64,000 nucleotides of DNA from Tamarix chinensis (lineage: Eukaryota; Streptophyta; Magnoliopsida; Caryophyllales; Tamaricaceae), in NCBI GenBank assembly GCA_030549775.1, contig CM060174.1, forward strand, positions 91,590,132 to 91,654,131. Direction: 5' to 3'. The notes under the pieces were generated by a model that saw only the letters and a list, made by a program, of their open reading frames with translations, did not search any database and was not told the origin of the DNA. A program made the position numbers and the translations under genes. Shown here piece by piece: positions 44,080 through 57,486 of the stretch (position 1 is the stretch's first letter; every line of letters starts with the position of its first letter).

Positions 44080-44620
44080 ATTGGCAACAAACCATACGCC
44101 GGTCTTCTCCTTAGGTCCATTTTACCAATTTAGATATCCATGGATCTTGAAACACTTATTCATAGTATGCTCGGTTCTTTTGTAATACTCACATCTAACA
44201 TCATTCTTGACTTTTTTCCCTTTCTATTATAATAATTTTGTTGCTTTCCTACTACAAAAGCACTAAATTCTTGACCAAGATTATTAGTTCCTGTAATTTA
44301 TTTTTTCATATTATTTTGAGTGATGAGATAGAATGTTTCACTTACATGTGGAGGAGGATCTCGGGAAATTATATAGCTTTGGATGGCATCATTGAACCCC
44401 ATCAAGAATTGAGTCAGCTACTCATACAATTGCTTCTCTAGCATTACATTTTGAATCCCATAACTCCAATCCTTAATAGCTCTCCACATGCACACCGGTA
44501 TGGCATCAAAGTCCTTAAGTTCTCCCTATAGATCCTTCAACTTTACATAATACTTATTCACTAACATATTATCTTGTGACATATTGTGTAAGTTTTTTTA
44601 CTAGCTAATATAGAAGAATT
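44080..44620 (-). pseudogene. Gag relic of copia B
   Basis: A zinc knuckle-like CEYYKRTEHTMNKCFKIHGY (second Cys changed to Tyr) with flanking gag-type sequence, interrupted by stops. Confidence 0.55.
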
Positions 44621-45037
44621 CTATTTGAACAGTTATGCTAAACTATAATCTCATTTCGCTATTCATTTCTAGAGTGATGATATGTAAAATTTTTGGTGAT
44701 ATTGCTAGCGACACAAGTTATTATCTAGTAATTTACCATATAAATGTAATAAATCCACAATTCCAAATCTATAGAATTGGAGGCAAGTTTTGAGTTGCTT
44801 ACATTGATAAAAACCAATCTTGGTTTTCACTCTAATAGTCAATTTAACAACATAAATCCAATTTAGGTAATTCAAACCATTGAATACAATCTAAACAATG
44901 TGTGCTCTAGGGTGATAAAATGGTGAAAGGTAGTAGAGATCATTATAAGGATCCTTGGTAGTTCTGTTATGCTCTATATGTTAAGGCATATTTCAAAAAA
45001 TAGAGGTAAATTGGAAGGCAGACATTTTCTGATACCA

Positions 45038-45279
45038 TGTGAAGATGGAAGAAAGGATCAAAATGATCAATGCGAAATAAATTTTTATTATTCATAAGAC
45101 CTCGGCGTGTATTACACAATAGGTATATATAGGAATCATGTACCTATTTTGAGCTAATAGATTACAACTCATTAATATAATCTAATTCTATGTAATTGAC
45201 ATAATAATAAAATGTAAATGTATACAACTAACTACTATGTATGTATACAAGCATGTACATATGTACATATATTTCTGCA
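45038..45279 (-). repeat. 5' LTR of copia B
   Basis: 242 bp, ends ATTTCTGCA on the + strand, with an extra TATGTATACAAGCATG-like segment absent from the other LTR. Confidence 0.85.
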
Positions 45280-47195
45280 TCAACCCCTACTCCTTATGTC
45301 CTAGTAACTCAAGTGTTGCTATTACATGACCTCTGACTTCCTAAGAAGGTTTTTAGTGTTGAGGGAATAATTTCCTTGAGGATGTGAAATGTAATGACCT
45401 CCTCCTTAGGAAATACACAAATATTCATGCCTAATCTATAAAATTTAGATAGAAAACAAATATATATATATAAGGCTATCAAAGACTAAGATAAATTATA
45501 GCTACTATTAGGTAATAATTTTAGAAACCCAACCAATTAATGATATGTTGGGATTCGTTAGTTTTCTTATCATACTTATCTTTTTATAATAAAAAATATC
45601 TGTAGTTTAATAAAATAAAAATTAAAAATAAAAAAGCAACTACAACTATGAATAATTAATAATAATACTTTTTCAAATCAGTTAGGTTAGCTAATGATTA
45701 CCTTTATACATATAAACTTGTATAAATAATATATAAATATAAAATATAAGTTTAGGATACAGTGAAATATTCTGAGCAACAACTAAGGCTATTCATCTTT
45801 TCATCTAACATTTATATTAATTACACTACATATACAACATGTAGTTTCAATTTATAAATGATTGTAAGAAAAAAATAATAGTCTGGTTTAACTATATTAT
45901 TGAAATATAGACTAACCTACTATGAATCTAGAAATAATTAAAATTCTTAAAAATAAAAACCTCTTTTCTCAAAATATAAACCATATACTCATCTATACAC
46001 AACAAAGGCCATATACATAAAGAGTTCATGAAGACTTTTCAAGCTACAATCACTATTTAACTTCATTCCGTTGACATCTATTGTATTTACCTTAATATCT
46101 ATTTCCTTGTTTCCATTCGTATATACTACTTCCACATTCACCTTACTAAAGTGATTATTTATATGATAAAATTGACCAATAAAACTCTAACCAACTAAAA
46201 GATTATGGTGGTCTAATGTTCAAATGGAGATAGTTTGAAAATAAATAAGCAACTATGTCATATGCTAATAACATCAATTGGATTTTCTATAACAAAAAGG
46301 TTAATTCATTTGTGATTTTTAGTAATATCTATCTTTTCACTATTTTTATTAAAATAGTTCTTCACACGTCAAAAATTTATAATAATTAAAACTACGTTTT
46401 CAAGGTTGATGCTCAAATACTATGAAGATTTATGTTAATATTTAACATTAACATACCAATAAAATAAAATATTCATTTTCAAAACATTTAAAAAATAAAG
46501 CATCATACTAACATGTATGAAAAAAATATAGAGTTGCATCTATTAGAGAAATAAAAATCAATAAAAATTATTTGTAGAAATAACATAATAACTATTTTGT
46601 ATAGGTAAGTCAAAATATAATTTTATAGGTTAATATATTAACATAGAAAATATATATATATCTTAATTGGGATCTATGATATCAAACTATAAACTTCTGC
46701 ATGATAGCAATACATAATATGTAAAATTATAGTGTTATCAAAGTGAGCTTCATCTTTACCATAGTTGTCTCAATGGTGGTTTGCCTTATTTTTCTTATCT
46801 TCTCCCCCCCACCCTCATGCCACCTGTTGTTGTTTCGCAACCACCCAACATAGCACCACCTTAACTACATGAACTCTCCTTGTAACACCACCTCACTTAC
46901 GTCAAGCCACTTTCTGCCACCAATATCGTCATCTCACACTACAACCCCACCTGCATGCCATCATTTCACACAACTCTCCTCCACCTATGTTATCCATTCA
47001 TGCAAGTCCTATCTCAATGTGTTAACTTCTCATGTAGCTTCCCACTCCCTCCATTTCCACCTGTTTATTTCATAGGATCCAACTTCTGTAACAACTTCAT
47101 CTTCCTCTTTCTTAGTTGGTGCTTGATTTCCTAGTGGTGCATTTGGGGTGATTCTAGAAATTGTTGTTGTTGGTGTAGCTAATTGAATTCCATCA
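45280..47195. other. AT-rich DNA, then a CT-rich tract; no gene supported
   Basis: 45280-46760 is AT-rich with nothing recognisable. 46790-47130 is CT-rich with CACCACC/TGCCACC runs, resembling the CT-rich tracts of the long LTRs; its 68-codon frame is low-complexity. It may be the early part of a long LTR into which the Athila element inserted. Confidence 0.4.
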
Positions 47196-47416
47196 CCCTT
47201 CCATCTTTCCTCTACCTCGGTTTTGCACCATCATTCTCCCTTTTCCCTCTTGCCTTTCCTTTGTTAATTTTTATGTCTTTCTATTCTAGTTTATTATCTT
47301 ATCAAAGTTGATCAAGCTTATGAGGCCAAGTGAAAATTTAGGAGCATTATTTTTTCCAAGAGACTAGTATGGCTAAGTAAGGATACATATATCTAGTTTA
47401 GGGTTTTTGATGCTAT
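47196..47416 (+). repeat. Left copy of a 221-bp direct duplication flanking the Athila element
   Basis: It begins CCCTTCCATCTTTCC and ends TTTTGATGCTAT, directly against the left LTR. The right copy is 57487-57707; one substitution separates them (CTCGG against CTCAG). Confidence 0.9.
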
Positions 47417-48796
47417 TGATAAGTGTGACTTTTACATCTTATTCCTAAGGTTTATAAGAGTTTTTACCTTTAATTTCAGTCAGAATTCTCCCTTTTTGTT
47501 CTTGTTACTGCCTTTGTGTTGTGAAAATTGCAGGGTCTCAAGCAACAAAAATAATCATGAAGGATGAAGAACAAGAATAACCTTAAAGGGAGAAGAAAGG
47601 AGAAAAAAAAGGAGCAAAGAGGAGCAAAAGTTAAAGTGGAAAAAGAAAGAATGCATATTTAAAGTATATGGGCCTGAAAGAAGTGAAATTTAGACCAAGA
47701 AAAGGTCTGAATTTGGAGAAGCTTTCAACATCAAAGTTTTAGATATTTTTAATAGCTTTCCAACGCATCCAAAATCAGCTTAATCGGAGTTAAGATGAAA
47801 AAGTTATGGTCAAAATACGAATTATGGTCAAAGCTGACACGGGAAGCCCATCGTTACGGAAACCCTAGCGATCCACGAGGCGGTAGTGTAAAAAAACTCT
47901 TATTCTAATAGCTCGAGGCAGCCTCCACTCCCTCTCTTTTCTCTCTTCTCTATCCTCTTCCCCAATTCATCAAGATCTCTCTTGTAAATTAGAGACGGAG
48001 ATTCAAGAAGTTAATTTTTGCAAGAATTTGTGAACATCAAGGGTATTATCTAATGATATTTTCTTTATCTATGGAATCTCTTATTGTTTTTAATATTCTT
48101 GCTATGAATTTGATGGGCTAGATCTTGTGCTAAGGTGAAGGGGAATTTTCCCCGATCCTAATGTGTTGAATTATTGCATCCTTTTTTATTCAATTCATAA
48201 TGTATGTGTTGTGTTATTGATTGATTGTCGAATTTTTGAACCACGGCCGGGTTCTGATTTTCAGTGTGGGAAATACCGGTGAGATCGAGAGATAATCCAG
48301 TATTAGACCCAATAGCACAACGGGAGATTAAATTGTAGGTCGAGAGACGATCGATTTGACCTCTTCAACAATAAAGGAGGAAACTTTATAGACTTTAATG
48401 CATTACATTCTATTAGACTCTAAGCTAGAGATAGTTAGGGCCATAGATATGTAATAGGGTGGTTGTGGCTTGAGAAAGCACAACACTTTCTATCCTTGTT
48501 GTCATGATTGATTATGATTGTTGAATTATTTTGTGATGTGATCTTCAATTACATGTGAGGATCGCGGGCGATGAACCGGAACCTTAGCTCTTCTATTTAT
48601 TTGAGTGACTTGAGTGCTATTTTCCTTTCTTTTTAGCTTATTTAGTTATTTTAGCTTACAATTTATTATTTCATATCATCTCGTAGTTTAGACATAGTTA
48701 TGTTCTATCATTGTCCTAGTGGTCATTCACCAATCCTTGTGGGATCGACCTTGACTACTACTCTGACCCCGTGCACTTGCGGGTAGGAACGTGTCA
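47417..48796 (+). repeat. 5' LTR of the Athila element
   Basis: 1380 bp. A TATTTAAAG TATA-like element lies near 47656. The segment 47739-47843 is shared with the LTR of copia C. Confidence 0.93.
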
Positions 48797-48802
48797 AGTT
48801 TT

Positions 48803-48820
48803 TGGCGCCGTTGCCGGGGA
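48803..48820 (+). other. Primer-binding site, tRNA-Asp type
   Basis: TGGCGCCGTTGCCGGGGA, six bases after the LTR end. Confidence 0.92.
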
Positions 48821-48961
48821 TTGGCAGCGAGTGACATTAGGACTCAAAGAATTTATTGTGATCTAGACATTTATTTTTTTTTTATCTTTTTACATTCTTT
48901 TTGTTGTGGTTGACTAATCTTGGGTGTAAGAGTTCTTGATTTAGTGCAGGTGCATTAGTGC

Positions 48962-51900
48962 ATGACCCGCGCTAGTGGAGGTGATCTAGTGCCACTTGAT
49001 CTCGAGATTGAGAAGACCATCTCACATTTACGCAGGTCACACACCACAAATATTGAAATGGAAACCAATACTCCACCCCATGATGGACAAATCCCACCAC
49101 AAGAGCACATCTTACTCCAAGAACAAGCTCCTATCCAAGAGCAAGCTCCCATTCCTAGGTCACTTCGGGACTATGCTACACCAAGCCTTGATGGCTCAAC
49201 CTCAAGCATACGAAGACCGGCAGTACAAGCTAATAATTTTGAGATCAAGCCTGCCATTATCCAGATGCTACAAACATCAGTTCAATTTGGAGGTAACCTT
49301 ATTGAAGATCCCCACTCCCATATTGCTAACTTTGTAGAAATCTGTGACACTTTTAAGCTCAATGGTGTTTCTAATGATGCAATTAGGCTTAGATTGTTCC
49401 CTTTTTCGTTACGTGATAAGGCTAAGAGTTGGTTACACTCATTAGCCCCAGGGTCTATTACTACTTGGGACGATTTGATGAAGTCTTTCCTTTCTAGATA
49501 TTTTCCACCATAAAAAACTACAAAATTACGAAATGACATCACTACCTTTATGCAAAATGATCTTGAATCGCTTTATGATGCATGGGAAAGGTTTAAGGAT
49601 TTGCTTAGGAAGTGTCCACATCATGGCCTGCCTATGTGGCTTCAAATGCAAACTTTTTATAATGGTATCTCTGCTACTAACCGTTCTATGATAGATGCAG
49701 CTGCAGGAGGTACCATTATGAACAAGACTCCAGAGCAGGTTTATGAGTTCATTGAGGAGCTAGCTTCGAATTCCCATCAATGGCACTCCGAACGTGCCCC
49801 GATACAAAGGACTCCAGGAATTCACTCTTTAGATTCCATCACGGCATTAGAGGCTAAGATTGATTTGCTTGCTAAAAAATTTGACAAAATTGGTAGTACT
49901 TCTTGTATGCAGGTACAAGCTAATGCACCTATGTGTGAGTTATGTGCTGGATCACACTTAAGCACAGAATGTCAAGTTGGGAATCCCTTCCAACAATCTT
50001 ATGATCAAGTGAACTACATGGGAAATAGTTATGGGAGACCGAACAATCCCTACTCCAATGTGTACAATCCTGGATGGAAAAACCATCCAAACTTTAGTTG
50101 GAGAAATGAAGTTCCTACAAAGCCTCCGGGATTCACACAACAACAACCAACACCTCCAGCTCCTTTACCGCCCCAACAACCTCAATCTTCTTCCCTTGAA
50201 GAGATGATGTCCAAGTTCATCACTCGCACCAAGAGCACCCTTCAAAAACATGATGCTCAAATTCAAGCTCATCTTCAGAAACAAGAAGCCCGCCTCCAAA
50301 ATCAGGATGCATCCATCAAGAACCTAGAGGCACAGATTGGACAACTTGCTAATGCCATTTCAGCGAGAGCACCTAACACTTTGCCTAGTAATACAATCAT
50401 CAACCCCAAAGAGCAAATTAATGCAATAGCCTTGAGGAGTGGGAAACCACTACTTGAACCATACCCTCAAGAACCCAAGGAAGATAAAGAAAAAGCTCCT
50501 GAAGAGAAAGTGCCTGAATCACAACCTGAGACAATCCACACTTCACCTCAAGAGGTAAATGCATATGTTCCTCCTCCTCCGTTTCCAGGTAGGATTGTAC
50601 AACGCAAGTTAGATGTTCAATTTGTAAAATTTCTTGATATACTTAAGAAAGTGCACATTAACTTGCCGTTGCTTGACATTGTGAGACAGATGCCCAGTTA
50701 TGGGAAGTTTCTAAAGGACATAATCACTCACAAGAGGAAACTGGATGATTTTGAAACAGTAAGTTTGAATGAGGAATGCTCTGCAATCTTGCAGAACAAA
50801 CTTCCTCCTAAGCTTAAGGATCCAGGAAGTTTCACTATCCCATGTGTAATTGGGGATTTAAAATTTGAGAAGGTATTATGTGATCTTGGTGCTAGCATTA
50901 ATTTGATGCCCTTCTCTGTTTTCAAGCATCTAGGTCTAGGGGAACCAAAACCCACCAATATGTCCCTTCAGTTGGCTGATCGATCTATCAAATATCCGAG
51001 GGGAATTATTGAAGATGTTTTAGTTAAAGTGGACAAATTTATCTTCCCTGTTGACTTTGTTGTGCTAGATATGGAGGAAGACCACAAAGTTCCCCTAATT
51101 CTTGGTAGGCCTTTCTTAGCAACAGGATGTACTCTTATAGATGTCCAAGAGGGTAAGCTCATTCTTCGTTTCCAAGGCGAAGAAGTCACTTTTAATGTAT
51201 TTAAGAGCATGAAATACCCCTTAGATGATAACACTTGCTATTGTATTGATATCTTAGATAATGTAATTGATGATTGTTTTCAAGCAAGTGTTGTGCAGGA
51301 TCCCCTGGAAAGGTGTTTGGTTCAACAAAGAGAGTGGGAGAATGAAGAGAAAGAAGAAGAGGTTGTCCGGTACTTGAATGCACATCCACCATATGGTCGT
51401 CACACTATGGTCCCCTTACAAGGGCTAGAGAGGGCCCAGATTCCAAAATTGAAGTCATCTATTGAGGAACCTCCCACACTAGAGCTTAAGCCACTACCTC
51501 AACATTTGAAATATGCATTTCTTGGTCATAATGATACACTTCCCATCATTATTTCTTCATCTTTGACTAATTTGCAGGAAGAAAAATTGATGAGAGTGCT
51601 TAAGGAACGACAGAAGGCTTTCGGATGGACCATTGCTGATATTAGAGGGATTAGCCCTTCCATGTGCATGCACAAAATTCTCATGGAAGACAACCACAAG
51701 AAAGTGATCCAACCTCAAAGGCGATTGAACCCAACAATGCAAGAGGTGGTGAAGAAGGAGGTAATTAAGCTATTAGATGCAGGTATGATCTATCCAATCT
51801 CTGATAGCTCTTGGGTTAGTCCTGTCCAAGTGGTTCCCAAGAAAGGGGGAATCACGGTAGTCAAGAATGATAATAACGAATTGGTGCCTACTAGAACTGT

Positions 51901-54376
51901 TACAGGTTGGCGTGTCTGCATTGATTTTAGAAAGTTAAATGATGCCACTAGAAAAGACCACTTCCCCCTTCCCTTCATTGACCAAATGCTTGAACACTTG
52001 GCGGGGCATGACTATTATTGCTTTCTTGATGGGTATTCTGGTTATATGCAAATACCTATTTCACCTGAGGACCAAGAGAAGACAACCTTTACTTGTCCTT
52101 ATGGCACCTTCGCATATAGACGGATGCCATTTGGTCTTTGTAATGCCCCCGCCACTTTTCAAAGATGTATGATGGCTTTATTTCATGATATGATTGAAAA
52201 ATTTATGGAAATTTTTATGGATGATTTTTCGGTTTTTGGGTCGTCATTTGATGCATGCTTAAATAATCTTGAACTTGTTCTTAAGCGTTGTGAGGATACA
52301 AATTTGGTTTTAAATTGGGAAAAGTGTCATTTAATGGTCCAGGAAGGAATAGTTTTAGGGCATAAGATTTCATGCAAAGGGATAGAGGTAGACAAAGCTA
52401 AAATTGAAGTCATTGAGAAATTGCCACCCCCCACATGTGTTAAAGATATACGTAGTTTCCTTGGTCATGCAGGTTTCTATAGACGCTTCATTAAAGATTT
52501 TTCAAAAATTTCAAAGCCTCTTTGTGATCTGTTGGCTAAAGATGTGCCCTTTCACTTTTCTGATGCATGTCTGGCTGCCTTTAACACTTTAAAGGAAAAA
52601 CTGGTAGATGCTCCGATTATTGTTACTCCTGACTGGAATTTACCTTTCGAGATTATGTGTGATGCTAGTGATGTTGCTATAGGAGCATTCTTGGGGCAGC
52701 GTAAGGAAAAAAAATTTCATACTATCTATTATGCTAGCAAGACTTTGAATTCTGCACAAATGAATTATGCAACAACGGAAAAAGAATTGCTAGCTGTGGT
52801 TTTCTCCTTTGACAAGTTCCGTTCTTATCTATTGCTTAACAAGGTCATTGTCTATACTGACCATGCGGCCTTGAAGTATCTTTTTAGTAAGCAGGATGCA
52901 AAGCCCAGAATCATTCGGTGGATTTTATTGTTGCAAGAGTTCGACTTGGAAATCAGGGATAGGAAGGGAAGTGAGAATCAAGTAGCCGATCATCTTTCTC
53001 GTTTACCCTCTACCTACGTGATTAATCAGGAAGCTACACCTATTCAAGATGCATTTCCCGACGAAACACTCTACGCTATTACAAATCATCCTTGGTATGC
53101 TGATATTGCAAACTATCTTGTAAGTGGAATCTTACCCAATGATCTTTCCTTTCATCAAAGGAAGAAGTTCTTACATGATCTGAGGTATTACTTTTGGGAT
53201 GATCCTTACCTCTATAGGATTTGTGCTGATCATGTCATTAGAAGATGCATCCCTGAGCATGAAATGCATTCTATACTATCTCATTGTCATAGTAAAGAGT
53301 GTGGTGGCCATTTTGGCCCCACCAAAACTGCTGCAAAAGTCTTGCAATGTGGATTCTATTGGCCTACCTTATTTCATGATGCATACTCCTTTGCTAAGAC
53401 TTGTGATAGGTGTCAAAGAATGGGAAATATTTCTAGAAAACAAGAGATGCCCCTCACAAACATTCTTGTAGTGGAGTTATTTGATGTTTGGGGAATCGAT
53501 TTTATGGGACCATTTCCTAAGTCTATGGTGAATGAATATATTCTTGTGGCAGTTGATTATGTATCTAAGTGGGTAGAGGCTATAGCCACTCCCACAAATG
53601 ATGCAAAAGTCGTCACTAAATTTTTGAAAAAGAATATCTTTTCAAGGTTTGGGACACCTAAGACTATCATTAGTGATGGGGGTTCTCATTTTTGCAATAG
53701 AGCATTTAATGCTCTTTTGAGTAAGTATGGAGTTAACCATAAGGTTTCTACCCCATACCATCCTCAAACTAGCGGCCAAGTGGAGGTGTCAAACCGTGAG
53801 CTTAAGAGAATTCTTGAGAAAACGGTTAGCTCTTCTAGAACGGATTGGTCCTTGAAACTTGACGATGCTCTATGGGCTTACCGAACAGCTTTTAAAACTC
53901 CTATTGGAATGTCCCCTTATAATCTAGTTTTTGGAAAATCTTGTCATCTCCCTGTAGAACTTGAGCATAAATCATTTTGGGCTACCCGTCTCCTTAACTT
54001 TGATATGCAAGCTGCAGGTGAGAAGAGGCTCCTTCAATTGAATGAACTCGATGAATTCCGGCTTAAGGCATATGAGAGTGCTAGGCTATACAAAGAGCGC
54101 ACGAAAAGGATTCATGATCAACGCATCACCAAACGAGCATTTGAAGTGGGGCAACAAGTGCTTCTATTTAATTCTCGTTTGCGATTGTTCCCTGGAAAGC
54201 TTAGATCCCGATGGTCAGGACCATTCACAATCAGACAAGTATTTCCATCCGGAGCAGTCGAAATCTCTAGCCTCGATAAAGAGCCATTCAAAGTGAATGG
54301 GCAAAGGTTGAAGGTGTATGAAGGTGGTGAGGTTGCAGCCCTCAAAACCACCATTCTTCTGGATGATCCTAAGTGA
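48962..54376 (+). pseudogene. Athila-type gag-pol polyprotein with one in-frame stop
   Basis: A single frame of 1805 codons from the ATG at 48962. It makes the capsid, protease, reverse transcriptase/RNase H and integrase. Codon 184 (49511-49513) is TAA; the frame is open on both sides, with a 1608-codon stretch after it. Approximate positions by codon: gag capsid 70-280; zinc knuckle [13 protein letters not shown] near 323; protease [12 protein letters not shown] near 639; reverse transcriptase with FMDDFSVFG near 1085; RNase [14 protein letters not shown] near 1232; integrase HHCC 1436-1486, then core Asp (WGIDFMG) near 1512, Asp (IISDGGSHF) near 1571 and Glu (GQVEVSNRE) near 1607. All catalytic motifs look intact. 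The stop would truncate Gag unless read through. Confidence 0.92.
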
Positions 54377-56100
54377 AGTGAGAAAGTCAAGCTAATGACT
54401 ATAAACAAGCGCTTCTTGGGAGGCAACCCAATATTTTTTTTATTCTATTTATTTTTTTTATTTTTCTTATTTTGGTTTTCTTGGTTTGTTTTCTCTTTGT
54501 TTCCTTATGGATTTTTTTTTCCTCTTTTCTTTTGTGCTTCTTATTTCACATTGAGGACAATGTGATACATAAGCATGGGGGAGAAGATGGCCTATCCTTG
54601 TCATTTGGTTAGTATTCTATTCTTCCCTATTTTATTTTGATGAGTGTTGCTATCTTTTTCCTTGGTCATTTCTTTCAGATTTTTATCTAAAAAAAAAATC
54701 AAAACAAATAAAGAAAAGAAAAGGAAATGACCCTTCATTTATGATATTAAAGAGTGTGTTTTGTCTTGCAATGGCATGAGTGTTTAGTTTGGTGTGATAA
54801 GACCCTTTAAATCATCTTTTGAAAATGGATTTCTATGTGCTTAAATGTTTTGGTTGCATTGTTATGAGAAAAGTATAATTGTGTTTGAGAACTTTAGGGT
54901 TATATATGCCTTAACATTCTTGTGGTATTGTAGTTTGACTTATGCTGATTTACTCTTTGCCAAAAGGTGTTAGATTTAGAGAATTTTGGACCTAGTGAGA
55001 CTTTGAGCCTTTAGACTGATACATCACTACAGTCTCTTATTTTTTCTTTTGTGTGTGTCTCCCACCATGACTTGGGAAACTAGAACTTTTAATGGTTTTC
55101 TTCAAAGCCACATATGACTTAGACGTGCATTAAAATGATAGAGGCACTTGTTTTTTTTTTTTGTCATAACCTACATTAGCCAAATAGCCTGACCTTCACA
55201 TTTTATCCTTTGCTAACCCCGTTGTGCTTATGGCCATTTTCTTGATCTAAACACACATGTAACCCAATTTCCTTTATCCCTCCCTAAGTCTAGAATCAAT
55301 GGTTGTTGCGCAATTTCAAAAAAAAAAGAAGAGAAAGTTGGGAGTATGATGTAATCTAAGCATGAGGGAGGTGTGAAAGAGTAAATGGTTGTGTATGATG
55401 AAGAGCAAATCGATATATCTCTCTCAAAAAAAAAAAGGAGAAGAAGAAGAAGAATCAATAAGAAGTTTTGGGTGCTTGTGTTTCGTGATGAAAAGTTGGG
55501 ATGGTAAAATATATGTTATTAAAAAAAATATCTCATTGGTACTAGACTTTTAAATCTACTTCCAAAAAAAAAAATTCCGTCCTAACCTTTTAACCTATGG
55601 CCCCATTACAACCCTAATAAGACCTCTTGATTGTTGTGTGTTCTAAGTCTTTCTAGTGGTGGAGAATCGAAAAGCATTCCAAGCATATGGATGATCTTGA
55701 TCATGAGTGAGAGGACTAGAGCAGAACCTTCAAATAAAATAAAACACATGAGAGGTGTGTCCACAAGACCTAAAGTGAGAATTCTAATTTGAAACTTTGA
55801 GGGAAGAGTGAGTTGGTATATGGCTGCCTACTATCCACAATTGGATGTCCTTTGTTGCATGGCATGTCCCTAGAGCTCGATAGCACGGTTACATTTCTCA
55901 CATGTGGGGGCAACCTAAATATCTTTTGAAAAAGGATTTTGAGCTTTTAATTGTTATATTTTTGGGTCTTATTGCTCCTTACTTGACTCTTGTGCTATTA
56001 AAGGGCTAAACACACTTTTCTGAGAAAGGGATCCTACTACTTTTCTTTTACCACATGGTGGGTTTCTTGTATTACTTTACTTGGGGACAAGCAAATGTTT
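54377..56100 (+). other. Region between pol and the 3' LTR, no env-like gene
   Basis: T-rich and A-rich tracts and short direct repeats; no frame with a signal peptide or membrane segment. At 54546-54565 a perfect 8-bp hairpin (TCACATTG-AGGA-CAATGTGA) is followed by AAGCATGGGGGAG (54571-54583), which is repeated at the true polypurine tract. Confidence 0.7.
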
Positions 56101-56114
56101 AAGCATGGGGGAGT
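56101..56114 (+). other. Polypurine tract of the Athila element
   Basis: AAGCATGGGGGAGT immediately precedes the 3' LTR start TGATAAG. Confidence 0.85.
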
Positions 56115-57486
56115 TGATAAGTGTGACTTTTACATCTTATTCCTAAGGTTTATAAGAGTTTTTACCTTTAATTTCAGTCAGAATTCTCCCTTTTTGTTCT
56201 TGTTACTGCCTTTGTGTTGTGAAAATTGCAGGCAACAAAAATAATCATGAAGGATGAAGAACAAGAATAACCTTAAAGGGAGAAGAAAGGAGAAAAAAAA
56301 GGAGCAAAGAGGAGCAAAAGTTAAAGTGGAAAAAGAAAGAATGCATATTTAAAGTATATGGGCCTGAAAGAAGTGAAATTTAGACCAAGAAAAGGTCTGA
56401 ATTTGGAGAAGCTTTCAACATCAAAGTTTTAGATATTTTTAATAGCTTTCCAACGCATCCAAAATCAGCTTAATCGGAGTTAAGATGAAAAAGTTATGGT
56501 CAAAATACGAATTATGGTCAAAGCTGACACGGGAAGCCCATCGTTACGGAAACCCTAGCGATCCACGAGGCGGTAGTGTAAAAAAACTCTTATTCTAATA
56601 GCTCGAGGCAGCCTCCACTCCCTCTCTTTTCTCTCTTCTCTATCCTCTTCCCCAATTCATCAAGATCTCTCTTGTAAATTAGAGACGGAGATTCAAGAAG
56701 TTAATTTTTGCAAGAATTTGTGAACATCAAGGGTATTATCTAATGATATTTTCTTTATCTATGGAATCTCTTATTGTTTTTAATATTCTTGCTATGAATT
56801 TGATGGGCTAGATCTTGTGCTAAGGTGAAGGGGAATTTTCCCCGATCCTAATGTGTTGAATTATTGCATCCTTTTTTATTCAATTCATAATGTATGTGTT
56901 GTGTTATTGATTGATTGTCGAATTTTTGAACCACGGCCGGGTTCTGATTTTCAGTGTGGGAAATACCGGTGAGATCGAGAGATAATCCAGTATTAGACCC
57001 AATAGCACAACGGGAGATTAAATTGTAGGTCGAGAGACGATCGATTTGACCTCTTCAACAATAAAGGAGGAAACTTTATAGACTTTAATGCATTACATTC
57101 TATTAGACTCTAAGCTAGAGATAGTTAGGGCCATAGATATGTAATAGGGTGGTTGTGGCTTGAGAAAGCACAACACTTTCTATCCTTGTTGTCATGATTG
57201 ATTATGATTGTTGAATTATTTTGTGATGTGATCTTCAATTACATGTGAGGATCGCGGGCGATGAACCGGAACCTTAGCTCTTCTATTTATTTGAGTGACT
57301 TGAGTGCTATTTTCCTTTCTTTTTAGCTTATTTAGTTATTTTAGCTTACAATTTATTATTTCATATCATCTCGTAGTTTAGACATAGTTATGTTCTATCA
57401 TTGTCCTAGTGGTCATTCACCAATCCTTGTGGGATCGACCTTGACTACTACTCTGACCCCGTGCACTTGCGGGTAGGAACGTGTCA
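56115..57486 (+). repeat. 3' LTR of the Athila element
   Basis: 1372 bp. It matches the 5' LTR without any substitution that I could find and lacks the 8-bp GTCTCAAG. Confidence 0.93.

Larger units (their letters stand above)
41234..45279 (-). mobile_element. Ty1/copia retrotransposon B, complete in outline but decayed
   Basis: LTRs at 41234-41454 and 45038-45279 both start TGTGAAGATGGAAG on the + strand; the flanking pentamers are TCAAT and TCAAC. A polypurine tract (complement of CCCCCTGCCCCCGCATC, 41455-41471) and a tRNA-Met-type primer site (complement of TCTGATACCAT, 45027-45037) fix the direction as minus. Gag (with CEYYKRTEHTMNKCF), integrase, reverse transcriptase with YVDD and a very decayed RNase H follow in Ty1/copia order. 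Many stops and shifts are present, and the LTRs differ substantially. Confidence 0.85.
47417..57486 (+). mobile_element. Athila-type Ty3/gypsy retrotransposon, young
   Basis: 10,070 bp. The LTRs (47417-48796 and 56115-57486) start TGATAAGTGTGAC and end GGAACGTGTCA. By eye they are identical apart from an 8-bp GTCTCAAG segment present only in the left one. A tRNA-Asp primer site, a gag-pol polyprotein and a polypurine tract are all in place. The polyprotein has one in-frame stop in gag. No env-like frame lies in the 1.7 kb after pol. Athila assignment rests on the primer site, the protein sequence type and the LTR ends. The flanking duplication is 221 bp instead of the usual 5 bp. Confidence 0.93.

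Noticed and set aside
43719..44441. Small + strand frames inside copia B
   Set aside because: They are antisense to the decayed gag and integrase of the minus-strand element.
50728..51978. Several 60-90-codon minus-strand frames within the Athila pol
   Set aside because: Antisense shadows of the 1608-codon polyprotein frame.
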